A stretch of 64,000 bases of DNA, taken from the NCBI RefSeq assembly GCF_033958435.1, contig NC_134158.1, forward strand, positions 10,108,337-10,172,336, read 5' to 3'. Under the pieces are notes generated by a model. The model searched no databases and was not told the DNA's origin. It saw only the letters and a program-made list of their open reading frames with translations. Below, one piece after another: positions 1 to 12,400 of the stretch. Both the position numbers and the translations under genes were made by a program. Source of the DNA: Carettochelys insculpta (lineage: Eukaryota > Chordata > Testudines > Carettochelyidae). Position 1 is the stretch's first letter. Every line of letters begins with the position of its first letter.

Positions 1-363
1 GTGTTGTGTATTTGCACACCGTTCCCCTAGTTGTGCACTCACAGCGGATGATCCGAGGGGGAAAGAGCATCCCCCCCGTGCAATGGGACCTGCCAGATTT
101 GCACAAGTGCCCTCTTCTCCTGCGCATTCCCAACCGATGGTTTGAGGGCACAGAAGCATCCTTCCTTGTGCCTTGGGACATGGCACGTTTGCACAAGTGC
201 CCATCCTCGTGCACGCACAAGGGACAGCCTGGGGTCTCACAAGGGACCCTCCACGTGCAGCAGGAAGTGTGCTGTTTCCACTAATCACTCCCCCCTCCGT
301 ATGCAATCACATGCTCCCACATTTGCACCAGCCTCGTCCCCCTCCCGGCCCTCGTGCACTCAC
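1..363. other. DDR1 intron, left edge
   Basis: Intronic sequence between DDR1 kinase exons. It has several diverged repeats of a phrase with TTGCACAAGTGCCC and GTGCACTCAC. Short ORFs here have no coding signature. Confidence 0.6.
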
Positions 364-491
364 CGGGCGTTCTTAGTGGCGTCGGAGCGCAGGATTTTCA
401 CGGCCACCAGCAAGGGGCGTCCCTTGCGCACGTTGAAGGGGAACTCCAGGCTGGGCAGATCCTGGGGGCTTTCTACCTCACAGAGGTGTAC
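364..491 (-). CDS. DDR1: DDR1 exon: kinase beta-3 strand with ATP-binding lysine
   Basis: This 128-bp exon encodes [12 protein letters not shown], then [20 protein letters not shown] and DATKNAR. The VAVK lysine is the catalytic ATP-anchoring lysine. The donor is GTGAGTG at 363 and the exon ends in phase 2. It is the last DDR1 exon in the window. Confidence 0.94.
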
Positions 492-3400
492 CTGGGCAGG
501 GGAGAAAATCAGCAGCTGTCCAGGTCGGCCACATCACCCACCCACTAATCCCCCTGCCCTGGATCCTTCCACCCACAAAATAGTCCCCCGGTTCCTCACA
601 GCAGAGAGAAGAGGTGAACAGTGGGAAGGGAGAACAGGTCGAGGAAGGAGGGAAGGTTCAGAGCCGGCTGGAGGGAGAACGGACAGAGAGAAAGAGGAAC
701 GCAGAGGGGGAGGAGGGACGAATTAACTGTGAAATAACAAACCCAAAAACAGAACCCAAAGGAGCGAGAAAACGGAGGAAAGCCCATGGAAGAAGAAACG
801 GATGGCAGAACGGCTAAACGAACGCGCCGGACAAAGACACCGGAGAAGAAACAAAAGCCACGGACTGGAGGAGAGAGCGAGCAAGTGAGTGAGAAACGCA
901 AGAGGCGCAAACGCCCAAACGCAGCAATGAAAGGAAAGGCCAGAACCACCCACCTGCTAACCCAGAACTGAACGAGGGAGCGAGAGCAGGAACGAATAAA
1001 CGGGCTGCAGGGAGGGAGCCGGAAAGCAGCAAGGGGAATCCAGCATTATCGATGAACAAGCCAGACAACAAAGGTCTGGAAGAACAAACGAACGACTCAG
1101 TCGGTGAAAGAAGAAAGGAGCCAAGGAACACAAGACCAGATGAATGAAGAAGGGACGAACGACAGGCGGAGGGGAGGAACAGGTGAAGGAAGAAGGGATG
1201 AACGACAGGCAGAGGGGAGGAACAGGTGAAGGAAGAAGGGACGAACGACAGGCGGAGGGGAGGAACGGGTGAACGGAGAAGGGACGAACGACAGGCGGAG
1301 GGGAGGAACGGGTGAACGGAGAAGGGACGAACGACAGGCGGAGGGGAGGAACGGGTGAACGGAGAAGGGATGAACGACAGGCGGAAGGGAGGAACGGGTG
1401 AACGGAGAAGGGACGAACGACAGGCGGAGGGGAGGAACGGGTGAACGGAGAAGGGACGAACGACAGGCGGAGGGGAGGAACGGGTGAACGGAGAAGGAAC
1501 GAAGGACAGGCCGAAGGGAGGAACGGGTGAACGGAGAAGGGACGAACGACAGGCGGGGGGGAGGAACGGGTGAATGGAGAAGGGACGAACGACAGGCGGG
1601 GGGGAGGAACGGGTGAACGGAGAAGGGACGAACGACAGGCGGGGGGGAGGAACGGGTGAACGGAGAAGGGACGAACGACAGGCGGAAGGGAGGAACGGGT
1701 GAACGGAGAAGGGACGAACGACAGGCGGAGGGGAGGAACGGGTGAGCGGAGAAGGGACGAACGACAGGCGGAGGGGAGGAACGGGTGAATGGAGAAGGGA
1801 CGAACGACAGGCGGGGGGGGAGGAACGGGTGAACGGAGAAGGGATGAACGACAGGCGGAGGGGAGGAACGGGTGAGCGGAGAAGGGACGAACGACAGGCG
1901 GAGGGGAGGAACGGGTGAATGGAGAAGGGACGAACGACAGGCGGAAGGGAGGAACGGGTGAACGGAGAAGGGACGAACGACAGGCGGAGGGGAGGAACGG
2001 GTGAACGGAGAAGGAACGAAGGACAGGCCGAAGGGAGGAACGGGTGAACGGAGAAGGGACGAACGACAGGCGGGGGGGAGGAACGGGTGAATGGAGAAGG
2101 GACGAACGACAGGCGGCGGGGAGGAACGGGTGAACGGAGAAGGGACGAACGACAGGCGGAAGGGAGGAACGGGTGAACGGAGAAGGGACGAACGACAGGC
2201 GGAGGGGAGGAACGGGTGAACGGAGAAGGGACGAACGACAGGCGGAAGGGAGGAACGGGTGAACGGAGAAGGGACGAATGACAGGCGGAGGGGAGGAACG
2301 GGTGAACGGAGAAGGGACGAAGGACAGGCGGAGGGGAGGAACGGGTGAACGGAGAAGGGACGAACGACAGGCGGAGGGGAGGAACGGGTGAACGGAGAAG
2401 GGACGAACGACAGGCGGAAGGGAGGAACGGGTGAACGGAGAAGGGACGAAGGACAGGCGGGGGGGAGGAACGGGTGAACGGAGAAGGGACGAACGACAGG
2501 CGGAGGGGAGGAACGGGTGAACGGAGAAGGGACGAAGGACAGGCCGAAGGGAGGAATGGGTGAACGGAGAAGGGACGAAGGACAGGCCGAAGGGAGGAAC
2601 GGGTGAACGGAGAAGGGACGAACGACAGGCGGGGGGGAGAAACGGGTGAACGGAGAAGGGACGAACGACAGGCGGGGGGGAGGAACGGGTGAACGGAGAA
2701 GGGACGAACGACAGGCGGAAGGGAGGAACGGGTGAACGGAGAAGGGACGAACGACAGGCGGAGGGGAGGAACGGGTGAACGGAGAAGGGACGAACGACAG
2801 GCGGAAGGGAGGAACGGGTGAACGGAGAAGGGACGAACGACAGGCGGAGGGGAGGAACGGGTGAATGGAGAAGGGACGAACGACAGGCGGAGGGGAGGAA
2901 CGGGTGAACGGAGAAGGGACGAAGGACAGGCGGAGGGGAGGAACGGGTGAACGGAGAAGGGACGAACGACAGGCGGAGGGGGGAACGGGTGAACGGAGAA
3001 GGGACAAACGACAGGCGGAAGGGAGGAACGGGTGAACGGAGAAGGGACGAACGACAGGCGGAGGGGAGGAACGGGTGAACGGAGAAGGGACGAAGGACAG
3101 GCGGAGGGGAGGAACGGGTGAATGGAGAAGGGACGAACGACAGGCGGGGGGGAGGAACGGGTGAACGGAGAAGGGAGGAACGGGTGAACGGAGAAGGGAC
3201 GAACGACAGGCGGGGGGGAGGAACGGGTGAACGGAGAAGGGACGAACGACAGGCGGAGGGGAGGAACAGGTGAACGGAGAAGGGACGAACGACAGGCGGA
3301 GGGGAGGAACGGGTGAAGGAAGAAGGGACGAACGACAGGCGGAGGGGAGGAACGGGTGAACGGAGAAGGGACGAAGGACAGGCGGAGGGGAGGAACGGGT

Positions 3401-6400
3401 GAACGGAGAAGGGAGGAACGACAGGCGGGGGGAGGAGCCGGCGAACGGCAGAGCAGAGGAAAGCAGACAGCGAAGGGCACCGCTGCTAACCAGCTGAACG
3501 AGCAGATGGAAGAGCCGGCAGAGAGGGAAGGGAGAAGCTGGAAGGCCACGGGGGGGCCCAGGAACCCACCTCTCCAAACTGCCCCTCCCCCAGCTTCTCC
3601 TTGAAGAGGAGGCGCCCCCGGGGGAACTCCCCCAGGGCCATGTCCTTGCCGGCCAGCGCATCCACAGCCACGGCCGGCACCGCGTAGGTGTTCCCGCCCG
3701 TCACCCCCTGCAGGTTGATGATGTCTGCCTCAGCGTAGTGCGGGACATTGTTCTGCGCCGCGGCCTGGGCGCCCGAGGGGTCTGGTTCCATGTAGTCACC
3801 TCCACAGGCTGTGGGGGGAGCAAAGAGACTGGGTTAGCAGGGATGTTCCACTCAGCTGGGAGATCCTGCTGGGCTCCGCCCCAGAGCTGGCTGCATCTTG
3901 GCACCGGGATCCCTGTACAAATAGATGCTCCACCTCAAAAGCTGCCACATCAATCGCCGGGCAAGGGATCCATGAATGAACAGCCACCCCAGCCCAGAAG
4001 CAGCTACAGCTATCGCCAGGCAAAGAATCCATGTATAAGAGCCACTCCACCCCAGAGCGAGCTGCATCTCAGCCCTGGGTTCCCTGTATGAATATCCTCC
4101 CCACCCCAGAGCTAGCTGCATCTCAGCCCTGGGTTCCCCGTATGAATATCCTCCCCACCCCAGAGCTAGCTGCATCTCAGCCCTGGGTTCCCTGTATGAA
4201 TATCCTCCCCACCCCAGAGCTAGCTGCATGTCAGCGCTGGGTTCCCCGTATGAATATCCTCCCCACCCCAGAGCTAACTGCATCTCAGCGCTGGGTTCCC
4301 TGTATGAATATTCTCCCCACCCCAGAGCTAGCTGCATCTCAGCCCTGGGTTCCCTGTATGAATATCCTCCCCACCCCAGAGCTAGCTGCATCTCAGCCCT
4401 GGGTTCCCTGTATGAATATCCTCCCCACCCCAGCGCTAGCTGCATCTCAGCACTGGGTTCCCTGTACGAATATCCTCCCCACCCCAGAGCTAACTGCATC
4501 TCAGCCCTGGGTTCCCTGTACGAATATCCTCCCCACCCCAGAGCTAGCTGCATCTCAGCCCTGGGTTCCCTGTACGAATATGCTCCCCACCCCAGAGCTA
4601 GCTGCATCTCAGCCCTGGATTCCCTGTATGAATATCCTCCCCACCCCAGAGCTAACTGCATCTCAGCCCTGGGTTCCCTGTATGAATATCCTCCCCACCC
4701 CAGAGCTAGCTGCATCTCAGCGCTGGGATCCCTGTGCAAATAACCCTCCCACCCCAGAGCTAGCTGCCTCCTAGTGCCACACCAGGGACCCCCCTCCTAA
4801 TCAGCCGCCCCACCCCAGAAGCAGTGGCAGGTCCTTCTCCAGCGCCATTCTGTGCAGATGCCCCACCCCAGAGCCAGCTGCATCTGGCCCCAGGCTGAGG
4901 ACTCCTGCAGAGCTGAAAGGACAGTGTTACCTCCGATCAAAGCCTGGGCCCCTCCCGGCCCCCCTAGCTGCAGCAGAGAGGTGCCTGGGGGCAGAGGGCT
5001 GCAGGGCGACGCCAGCCTGGGTTACACATGCAGACAGGTGGAAAGCAGAGAGCCCCCGCTGGCCGGGGGGGACAGAGGAAGGCAGCCCAGGCGCCCTCCT
5101 TACCATCTGTGTTGATTGGTTTAGCCCCGTCGGCTGGCGGGCGAGCGAGCCCTCCCATTGGCTGGGCGTATGTGGCCAGGAAGAGCCGATAGGCCGGGTT
5201 GTTGAGCAGCAGAGCTGTCGGGGGTGGGAGGGAGAGACAAGGGGATGGATGAGCATGGACTGACGGACGCACACAAGAGGGGCGGGGAAGGGGAAGGGGG
5301 CGGGGCTGCTGGGTGCCCCGCCCCTCTGGCTCCCGTCTTTCCCGAGACAATGGAAGGGAGGCAGACGTTCCTGACACATAAAGGTAACAACGCCGGGGCC
5401 TTCCAGGAGTCCTGAATCCCAGCCCCTGCTCTAACCACCAGCCCCCACTGCCCTCCCCAAGCCACAGAGAGAACCCAGGAGTCCTGGCTCCCAGCCCCCT
5501 GCTCTAATCACCTGCCCCCACTGCCCTCCCAGCACCGGGAGAACCCAGGAGTCCTGGCACCCAGCCCCTGCTCTAACCACCAGCCCCCCGCTGCCCTCCC
5601 AGAGCCAGGGAGAACCCAGGAGTCCTGGCTCCCAGCCCCCACTCTAAACACCAGCCCCCACTGCCCTCCCAGCACCAGAGAGAACCCAGGAGTCCTGGCT
5701 CTCAGCCCCTGCTCTAACCACCAGCCCCCGCTGCCCTCCCAGAGCCAGGGAGAACCCAGGAGTCCTGGCTCCCAGCCCCCGCTCTAAACACCAGCCCTCA
5801 CTGCCCTCCCAGCCCTGGGGAGAACCCAGGAGTCCTGGCTCCCAGCCCCCTGCTCTAACCAGCAGCCCCCACTGCCCTCCCAGCGCCAGGAGAACTCAGG
5901 AGTCCTGGCTCCCAGCCCCCTGCTCTAACCACCAGCCCCCACTGCCCTCCCAGCACTGGGGGTTGGTCACTCTCTGGCCAGGGATGGAGGAGGACACACA
6001 AGATGAGATGTGAGAGGCCAAACACAACAGGAAGGGGGAAGGGGTCCCCAGTCAGCAGCTCCAGCCAAGGGGGTTCAGGCAGGAAGCTGCCCCACCCCTT
6101 CAGCCTCCCTCCCTGTCCTACCCACGTCCCTTCACTTCTTCCTCCCGTCAGTCCATCCATGGGTCTGTCCTCTCCGTGGCTTCTTCCTTCTTCCGGCCGC
6201 CCGGCTGCTTGGCCATCCACCCACCTGTCAAATCTCTCCATCCTTCTCTCCCTCCACCAGTTCCCCGTCCACCTGTCCTCGCAGCCACTGGTCCCTCTGT
6301 CTCTCCATCCGTCCATCCCCTCATTCCCCTCTCCGTCCGTCTGTCCGTCCATGGGGTCATCACCCACCCCCCATTTGTCCATCCTTCTCTCCCTCCTGTC

Positions 6401-9400
6401 TCCTCTTGTCCATCGTCCATCTGTCCTCGCGGCCACTGGTCCCTCCGTCTCTCCATCCGTCCATCCCCTCATTCCCCTCTCCGTCCGTCTGCCCATCCAT
6501 GGGGTCATCACCCACCCCCCATTTGTCCATCCTTCTCTCCCTCCCGTCTCCTCTTGTCCATCGTCCATCTGTCCTCATGGCCACCAATCCCTCTGTCTCT
6601 CCATCCATCCATCTCCTCATTCCCCTCTCCGTCCGTCTGTCCGTCCACGGGGTTGTCATCCACCCCTCCACCTATTTGTCCATCCTTCTGTCCAACCCTT
6701 CATGGATCTCTCCATCACAACGTCCTCCTACTTCCACATCCTTCCTTCCTTCCATCCGCCTGCTGGTCCGTCCATCCCGCGACCCAGCTCTCGAGCCGCC
6801 TGTTCACCCACTTGTCCCTGGCCCCACCCATCCACCTCTCTCCCCCTCTGCCCTGGCTCTCCGTGCTCGGCCAGGCCCTCTCTGCCGGGTCCCTCCGTTC
6901 CCCAGCCCCTCACCGGCGTTCTCGGCCCCGTGGGGCAGCTCGGGCAGTTTCATGCGGGCGCGGCTGGGCTCCTGGTATTCAGTCTCTCCCGAGTGAATGC
7001 GTTCGTAGCGCTTCGAGTGGCGCTGGGCGCTCATGGTGTTGTTGATCACGATGGTGTCTCCCGGGACCGACAAGTGCACGGTCAGGTCGTCGTCGGAGAT
7101 TCGCCGCTGGGCCTGGAGGGGCGGCAGAGAGTTCACACCGGCCCCCACCCCAGTTCCTCCCCCCGGACTAGGAAAGAACCCAGCTCCCCTGGCGCTCAGC
7201 CCCCTCTTGTGCCCCCAGAGCTTGGGTAGCACCCAGCCTCCCCATTCCTGTCTGCCCCAGGAGATACAGGAGCTTTTGATACGGTCTCCCACAATATTCT
7301 TGTCGACAAGTTAAAGGAATGTGGGTTGGATAAATGGATGGTAAGATGGATAGAAAGCTGGCGAGAAGGTTGGGCCCTGTGGGCAGCGATCAACGGCTCG
7401 ATGGCGGTCGGGTTCTAGTGCAGTGCCCCAAGGTTCGGTTCTGGGTCCTGTTCTGTTCAATGTATTTATCAATGACGGGGATGAGGGGTTGGGTTGCACC
7501 CTCAGCACGTTTGCGGATGACACTAAGCTAGGGGGAGAGGTAGATACGCTGGAGGGTAGGGACAGGGTCCAGAGTGACTTAGACAAATTGGAAGACTGGG
7601 CTGCAAGAAATCTGATGAGGTTCAATAAGGACAAGTGCAGAGTCCTGACCTTGGGCCGGAAGAATCCCAAGCACTGTCACAGGCTGGGGTCCGACTGGCT
7701 CGGTAGTAGTTCTGCAGAAAGGATCTGGGAGTTGTAGTGGACGAGAAGCTGGACGTGAGTCAACACTGTGCCGGTGTAGCCAAGAAGGCTAATGGCATAT
7801 TAGGTTGCACTAAGAGGAGCGTTGCCAGTAGATCCAGAGAAGTGATTATTCCTCTTTATTCGGCTTTGGTGAGGCCACATCTGGAGTACTGTGTCCAGTT
7901 CTGGGCCCTCAGTTATAGGAAGGATGTGGAGACACTGGAGAGGGGCCAGCGAAGGGCAACCACAATAATTGGGGGGCTGGAGCATATGACTTATGAAGAA
8001 AGGTGGAGGGAATTGGGACTGTTGAGTCTGCAGAAGAGAAGACTGAGGGGGGACTTGACAAAAGCCTTCAACTCACTGAAGGGAGGCTGCAAAGAGGCTG
8101 GAGAGAGGCTGCTCACAGTGGTCGTGGATGGCAGAACACGGAACAATGGTCTCAAGTTGTGGCTGGGAAGGTCCAGGTTGAACATGAGGAAAAGCTTTTT
8201 CCCTAGGAGGGTGGTGAAGCATTGGAATGGTCCACCCAGGGAAGTGGGGGAGTCTCCATCCCTGGAGGTGTTTGAGTCTCGCCTCGATGAGGCCCTGGCG
8301 GGGCTGATCTGATGGGTTTGGTCCTGCCTAGAGCAGGGGGCTGGACTCGATGGCTTTTTTAGGTCTCTTCCAGCTCTATTGTTTCTCTGATTTTTAGAAA
8401 CACGAAGTTACAGACAGAGGAGACATAAGCTAAATAGGAGTCAACAGGGTGATGCTGGTGCAGAAAAAGCCAGTGTGATTCTGGGCTGTATGAACAGGAG
8501 TGTGGTGGGCCAGGCATGAGGAGTTGTTCTTCCACTCTGCTCAGAACCGATTAGGCCTCAGCTGGAGTCTCGTGTCCGGTTCTGGGCACCACCTTTCAAG
8601 AGGGACTCGATGACCTCTCGAGTCCCCTTCCAGTTGAAGTGGTCTCTGATTCCACAATCTGTAACCTGCCCCCCACAGAGCTCTGCCAGTGCCCCTCAAT
8701 CCTACCCTGCAGCCCCCCACACCCACCGGTCCCATCTCACTGACCTTCCCCAGGATCTTCTTCCAGTATTGCCTCCAAAGGATGAGGAAGATGACGACCA
8801 ATAGCAGCAGGATAATGGCCACCAGGCAGCCAATCAGAATGGAGGTATGGCTGTTATCGTCCTTGGCGATTGGCTGGCCCGATTTGGACTCCCCTGGGTC
8901 CTCAAGGTCTGAAATGGATAGCGAGAAGGAGATGATTCCAGACCACCTTCTTGGTGGGTGGAGCTAAGGGAAATAAGCCACACCCACTCCAACCACACTC
9001 CTGCCCTGGCTTACCTTGGAGGGTGAGGTTGGTCGAGGTCCCAGTGTCTCTGTGAAGGGTGGTGCCAGGGTCTTCCAGGGCAGGGGGGGCTGCAGCTCCC
9101 CTGCCCAAGGGCCAGGGGCCAGCCATTGGGGGCCAATGGCTTGTTCCAGAGACAGACGTGTCATCCACCACATCTGGAGAAAGAAGGAGAGAACGAATGG
9201 GTGGCCAATGAATGAACCAGGAAGGTACAAATGACAAATAGAGGGGTTGTGGGGGGAAGAACCACCAATGAGGTAATGAGCAACAGAGCCAATGAGGGCC
9301 AGAACTTGCTAATGAACTAACAAAAAAAGTTAACAAACCAACGCACCAATCAACACGGCCAAGGAGGTAACTCAGCCAATCAACTCGACCCAACAGTGAA

Positions 9401-12400
9401 TCCACAAACCAACCGAAGAACAAAGGAATAACCAATCAGCATGGCCAATGGAACCAAGGAAGTAACTCACCAGCCAATCAACTCAACCCAACAGTGAATC
9501 CACAAATGAACCACAGAACAATGGAATAACCAGCCAACCAACATGGCCAATGGAACCAAGGAAGTAACCACCAGCCAATCAACTCAACTGAGAAACCAAC
9601 CCACCAGTGAATCCACAAATGAACCATAGAACAATGGAATAACCAACCAACCAATGGGCAGCCGAATCAAGGAAGTAACTCACCAGCCAATCAACTCAAC
9701 CCAGAAATGAACCCACTATTGAATCCACAGATGAACCGTAGAACAATGGAATAACCAATCAACACACAACAAGCCAACCAACAGCTCAGGAAGGAAACAA
9801 TCAGTCAACGCACCCAAAACATGACCTAAAGAACCAACCAATCAACCCACCAACCAATGTCTCAAAGCCAACCAACCAGCAAAACTATCCAGACAACCAG
9901 TCGACCAAACAGCGAACAGACCAACTAATGAAGAAACACCCAGAAAAACTCACCAGAAAAGAGAATGCCCGAAAGAACCTAGAAATCTGACAACCTTAAC
10001 AAGGAGCGAACCGTCAGAGAAATTAGCCAACGAACGTGCCTGCCCACAAACTCACTGGTTGATGGAGTGGCTGATGAACAATGACCCCAACGCACCCGAG
10101 AGAAAGGCAATCTCGCTGAAGAGCATCCAGGCGCTGGAGAAGTAGAAGTGACACTGAAGGAACCGCCCCAGGTGGCCGCCCAGGGGCACAGTGACGGACC
10201 GGGCGCTGGGGTCCTTGACGTCCACCGTCAGCACGTGGGAGACGAGCTCGGGCTCCCAGGCCGTGGGGAGGCTGCGTTTGAACCGGCAATCCACCTGCCG
10301 GAAGATGCTCACCCCCCGCGTGTGCATGTTGTTGCAGTGGACCTAGGAGAGGAAGGAGGAGGGTCAGTCATGGAGGGGGCGTGAGCCAGCCAGGCCTTCC
10401 ACCCTGGAGCTGGTGACCCCGAAGGGGCCGGCCCCCATCCCGGTACCTTCATATAGGTGAAGGTCCGCAGGCGGTCAAACTCAAACTCCATCTCCAGGTA
10501 GCCCTGGGGGAAGGAGTCATTCTGCCAGCCCACATAGTCGTAGCCTGGCCAGACCCGCAGCTCCTTGGTCTGGGTGAAGTCATCCAGTCCAACCACGCCA
10601 TCCGTCAGCTGCCCCAGGCCCCCGAACTGCAGCCTGCCAGGAGGAGACAGCGCCATGGATGGGGCCACCAGCACCCGCCCCATGCAGCACTGAGAGGAGC
10701 TGGCCGCCAGGGTCCCGTCACACCCCTCGGAGAGGGGCTGATCTGGGCTGCTGGGTACTTGCACGGGGAGAGTGAGATGGGGAGGCTAGCGAATTAGGCT
10801 GGTACACAGGGCCACAAGGGCGGGGAACCTATAGACAAGGCTGATCCACCCTTCTCCAGTCCAGTCATCCACCCCACCCCACCCAGACCCCAGCCAATGC
10901 ACCCATCCTTCTGTCTATCCACCTGCCCACTTGAGTCACCATCCATCCACCAGACCCAACTACCCGTCTTCCCGTCCATCCACATACCCACCCGAGCCAC
11001 CATCCATCCACCAGACCCAACTACCCGTCCTCCCGTCCATCCACGTACCCACCCGAGGCACCATCCATCCACCAGACCCAACTACCCGTCCTCCCGTCCA
11101 TCCACGTACCCACCCGAGGCACCATCCATCCACCAGACCCAACTACCCGTCCTCCCGTCCATCCACGTACCCACCCGAGCCACCATCCATCCACCAGACC
11201 CAACTACCCGTCCTCCCGTCCATCCACGTACCCACCCGAGTCACCATCCATCCACCAGACCCAACTACCCGTCCTCCCGTCCACCCACGTACCCACCCGA
11301 GCCACCATCCATCCACCAGACCCAACTACCCGTCCTCCCGTCCATCCACGTACCCACCCGAGCCACCATCCATCCACCAGACCCAACTACCCGTCCTCCC
11401 GTCCATCCACGTACCCACCCGAGGCACCATCCATCCACCAGACCCAACTACCCGTCCTCCCGTCCATCCACATACCCACCCGAGTCACCATCCATCCACC
11501 AGACCCAACTACCCATCCTCCCGTCCATCCACGTACCCACCCGAATCACCATCCATCCACTAGACCCAACTACCCGTCCTCCCGTCCATCCACGTACCCA
11601 CCCGAGCCACCATCCATCCACCAGACCCAACTACCCGTCCTCCCGTCCATCCACGTACCCACCCGAGGCACCATCCATCCACCAGACCCAACTACCCGTC
11701 CTCCCGTCCATCCACGTACCCACCCGAGCCACCATCCATCCACCAGACCCAACTACCCGTCCTCCCGTCCATCCACGTACCCACCCGAGCCACCATCCAT
11801 CCACCAGACCCAACTACCCGTCCTCCCGTCCATCCACGTACCCACCCGAGCCACCATCCATCCACCAGACCCAACTACCCTTCCTCCCGTCCATCCACGT
11901 ACCCACCCGCATCACCATCCATCCACCAGACCCAACCACCCGTCCTCCCGTCCATCCACGTACCCACCCGAGTCACCATCCATCCACCAGACCCAACTAC
12001 CCATCCTCCCGTCCATCCACGTACCCACCCGAGCCACCATCCATCTCCCCCCAACTTGTTCTAACCAACCACCCAACAAGTTCATCCACTTCCAGGTCTA
12101 TCTTAACTATCCGCCCCTCCACCCCCAGCTCCCTCTTCACCCATGGGTCCGCCTCCCAACCGACCTCCTGAGCTGCCCCCGCCCCGCAGGCATGGATCAC
12201 CTGCTCCCAGCGGGCCGGGCCGGGGGCTGGCACAGCGTCTGAGTGGGGACTAGCCGGGGCGGCGATGGGGGCTTGGGGGTTAGGAACTCACTTGCTGACG
12301 CTGTAGCCGTCGTAGGTGGAGTCGTTGAGGCGGACGAGCTCCGAGTGGAGAGTCATGGTCTGGCCCAGCGGGATGGTGTAGGACTGGAGTCCGTCTGGCG

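Noticed and set aside
814..3661. Minus-strand ORFs of 911 and 854 codons
   Set aside because: They are frames through the 43-bp intronic array between verified DDR1 exons.
4038..4760. In-frame 18-residue peptide repeats on both strands
   Set aside because: They lie inside a DDR1 intron. The 54-bp period explains the regular peptide.
10930..12045. CRISPR-like regular spacing
   Set aside because: The 61-bp units have no unique spacers, and the host is a vertebrate. It is an ordinary minisatellite.
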